From NCBI GenBank assembly GCA_012329085.1, contig JAAXQB010000031.1:1-5846 (forward strand): DNA of 5,846 nt, in the 5' to 3' direction. The number at the start of each line of letters is the position of its first letter. Positions within the stretch are counted from its first letter, which is position 1. The notes below the pieces were generated by a model, which was not told the origin of the DNA, did not search any database, and saw only the letters and a program-made list of their open reading frames with translations. A program made the position numbers and the translations under genes. Of this stretch, positions 5,681 to 5,846 are shown piece after piece. This DNA comes from Methanosarcinales archaeon. GTDB taxonomy: Archaea > Halobacteriota > Methanosarcinia > Methanosarcinales > Methanosarcinaceae.

Positions 5681-5846
5681 GCTCTCGGAAATATACAATA
5701 AATGTAAAAGAACAAATTAAAAAAATAAGAAAAGATTTGGAAAAAGAAAATAGTTATTTTATTGGATCAACTGTTGTCAAAGCAAATTACGAAAAGCAAA
5801 CTGGTGAAACAGTTTCATTATCATTTGTAGATAGAGTGTTAAAAGA
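5677..5846 (+). CDS. Second insertion-sequence ORF, N-terminal part only
   Basis: ATG 5677 overlaps the stop of the helix-turn-helix ORF, and the frame stays open for 56 codons to the right edge. The visible part is highly basic (KEQIKKIRKDLEKE) and predicted helical, then FIGSTVVKANYEKQTGETVSLSFVDRVLK, a layout suggesting a second DNA-binding domain. A transposase catalytic domain (DDE) would be expected beyond the edge but is not seen. The transposase assignment is from gene arrangement only. Confidence 0.55.
   Translation, partial: MSSRKYTINVKEQIKKIRKDLEKENSYFIGSTVVKANYEKQTGETVSLSFVDRVLK

Larger units (their letters stand above)
5422..5846 (+). mobile_element. Left part of a two-ORF insertion sequence, runs off the window
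   Basis: A helix-turn-helix ORF (5471-5680) overlaps a second ORF (from 5677) by ATGA, the arrangement of two-gene insertion sequences with a DDE integrase-type transposase. The left boundary is inferred: TGTCAGATAG at 5422 begins with TG, as many such element ends do, and the GTPase stops making sense at about this point. A 10-bp palindrome GAAGTACTTC (5431-5440) and a TATA-like TTTTATATA (5442-5450) lie between the proposed end and the first ORF. The right end is outside the window, so inverted repeats and target duplication cannot be seen. Confidence 0.5.

Overview
The window is AT-rich (about one third G+C by eye) prokaryotic DNA carrying a compact ABC-import locus, all on the + strand. 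Shine-Dalgarno sites, lipoprotein signal peptides and 4-bp stop/start overlaps are clear. The lipobox (SGC) and TATA-like AT-rich leaders fit either an anaerobic archaeon (methanogen-like) or a low-GC bacterium such as a clostridium; the sequence alone does not decide. No rRNA, tRNA or CRISPR array is visible.

Layout. 1-355 is a gene-poor leader with two short hairpins near the left edge, direct repeats and palindromes. 356-1414 and 1680-2759 are two tandem paralogous lipoproteins, substrate-binding components of a NitT/TauT-type ABC importer, about 70% identical by eye. Even their ribosome-binding leaders are duplicated. The second copy has an in-frame TAG at 1725-1727, where the first copy has Trp. 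2812-3204 is a small single-domain cupin. 3279-4070 (permease), 4067-4876 (ATPase) and 4873-5454 (HypB/UreG-like SIMIBI GTPase) follow, the last two starting within the previous stop codon. From about 5422 to the right edge there is a mobile element: a helix-turn-helix ORF, then a second overlapping ORF that runs off the window.

How it may work. The two lipoproteins would capture a small ligand outside the cell, the permease and ATPase would import it, and the cupin and GTPase are the unusual partners. The GTPase keeps HypB-like G-domain cysteines and has extra ones (CHRC), so a locus that imports a metal, metal complex or cofactor precursor and delivers it to an enzyme is a reasonable inference. 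The target enzyme is not in the window and could lie beyond the mobile element. The mobile element may have replaced the GTPase's natural C-terminus.
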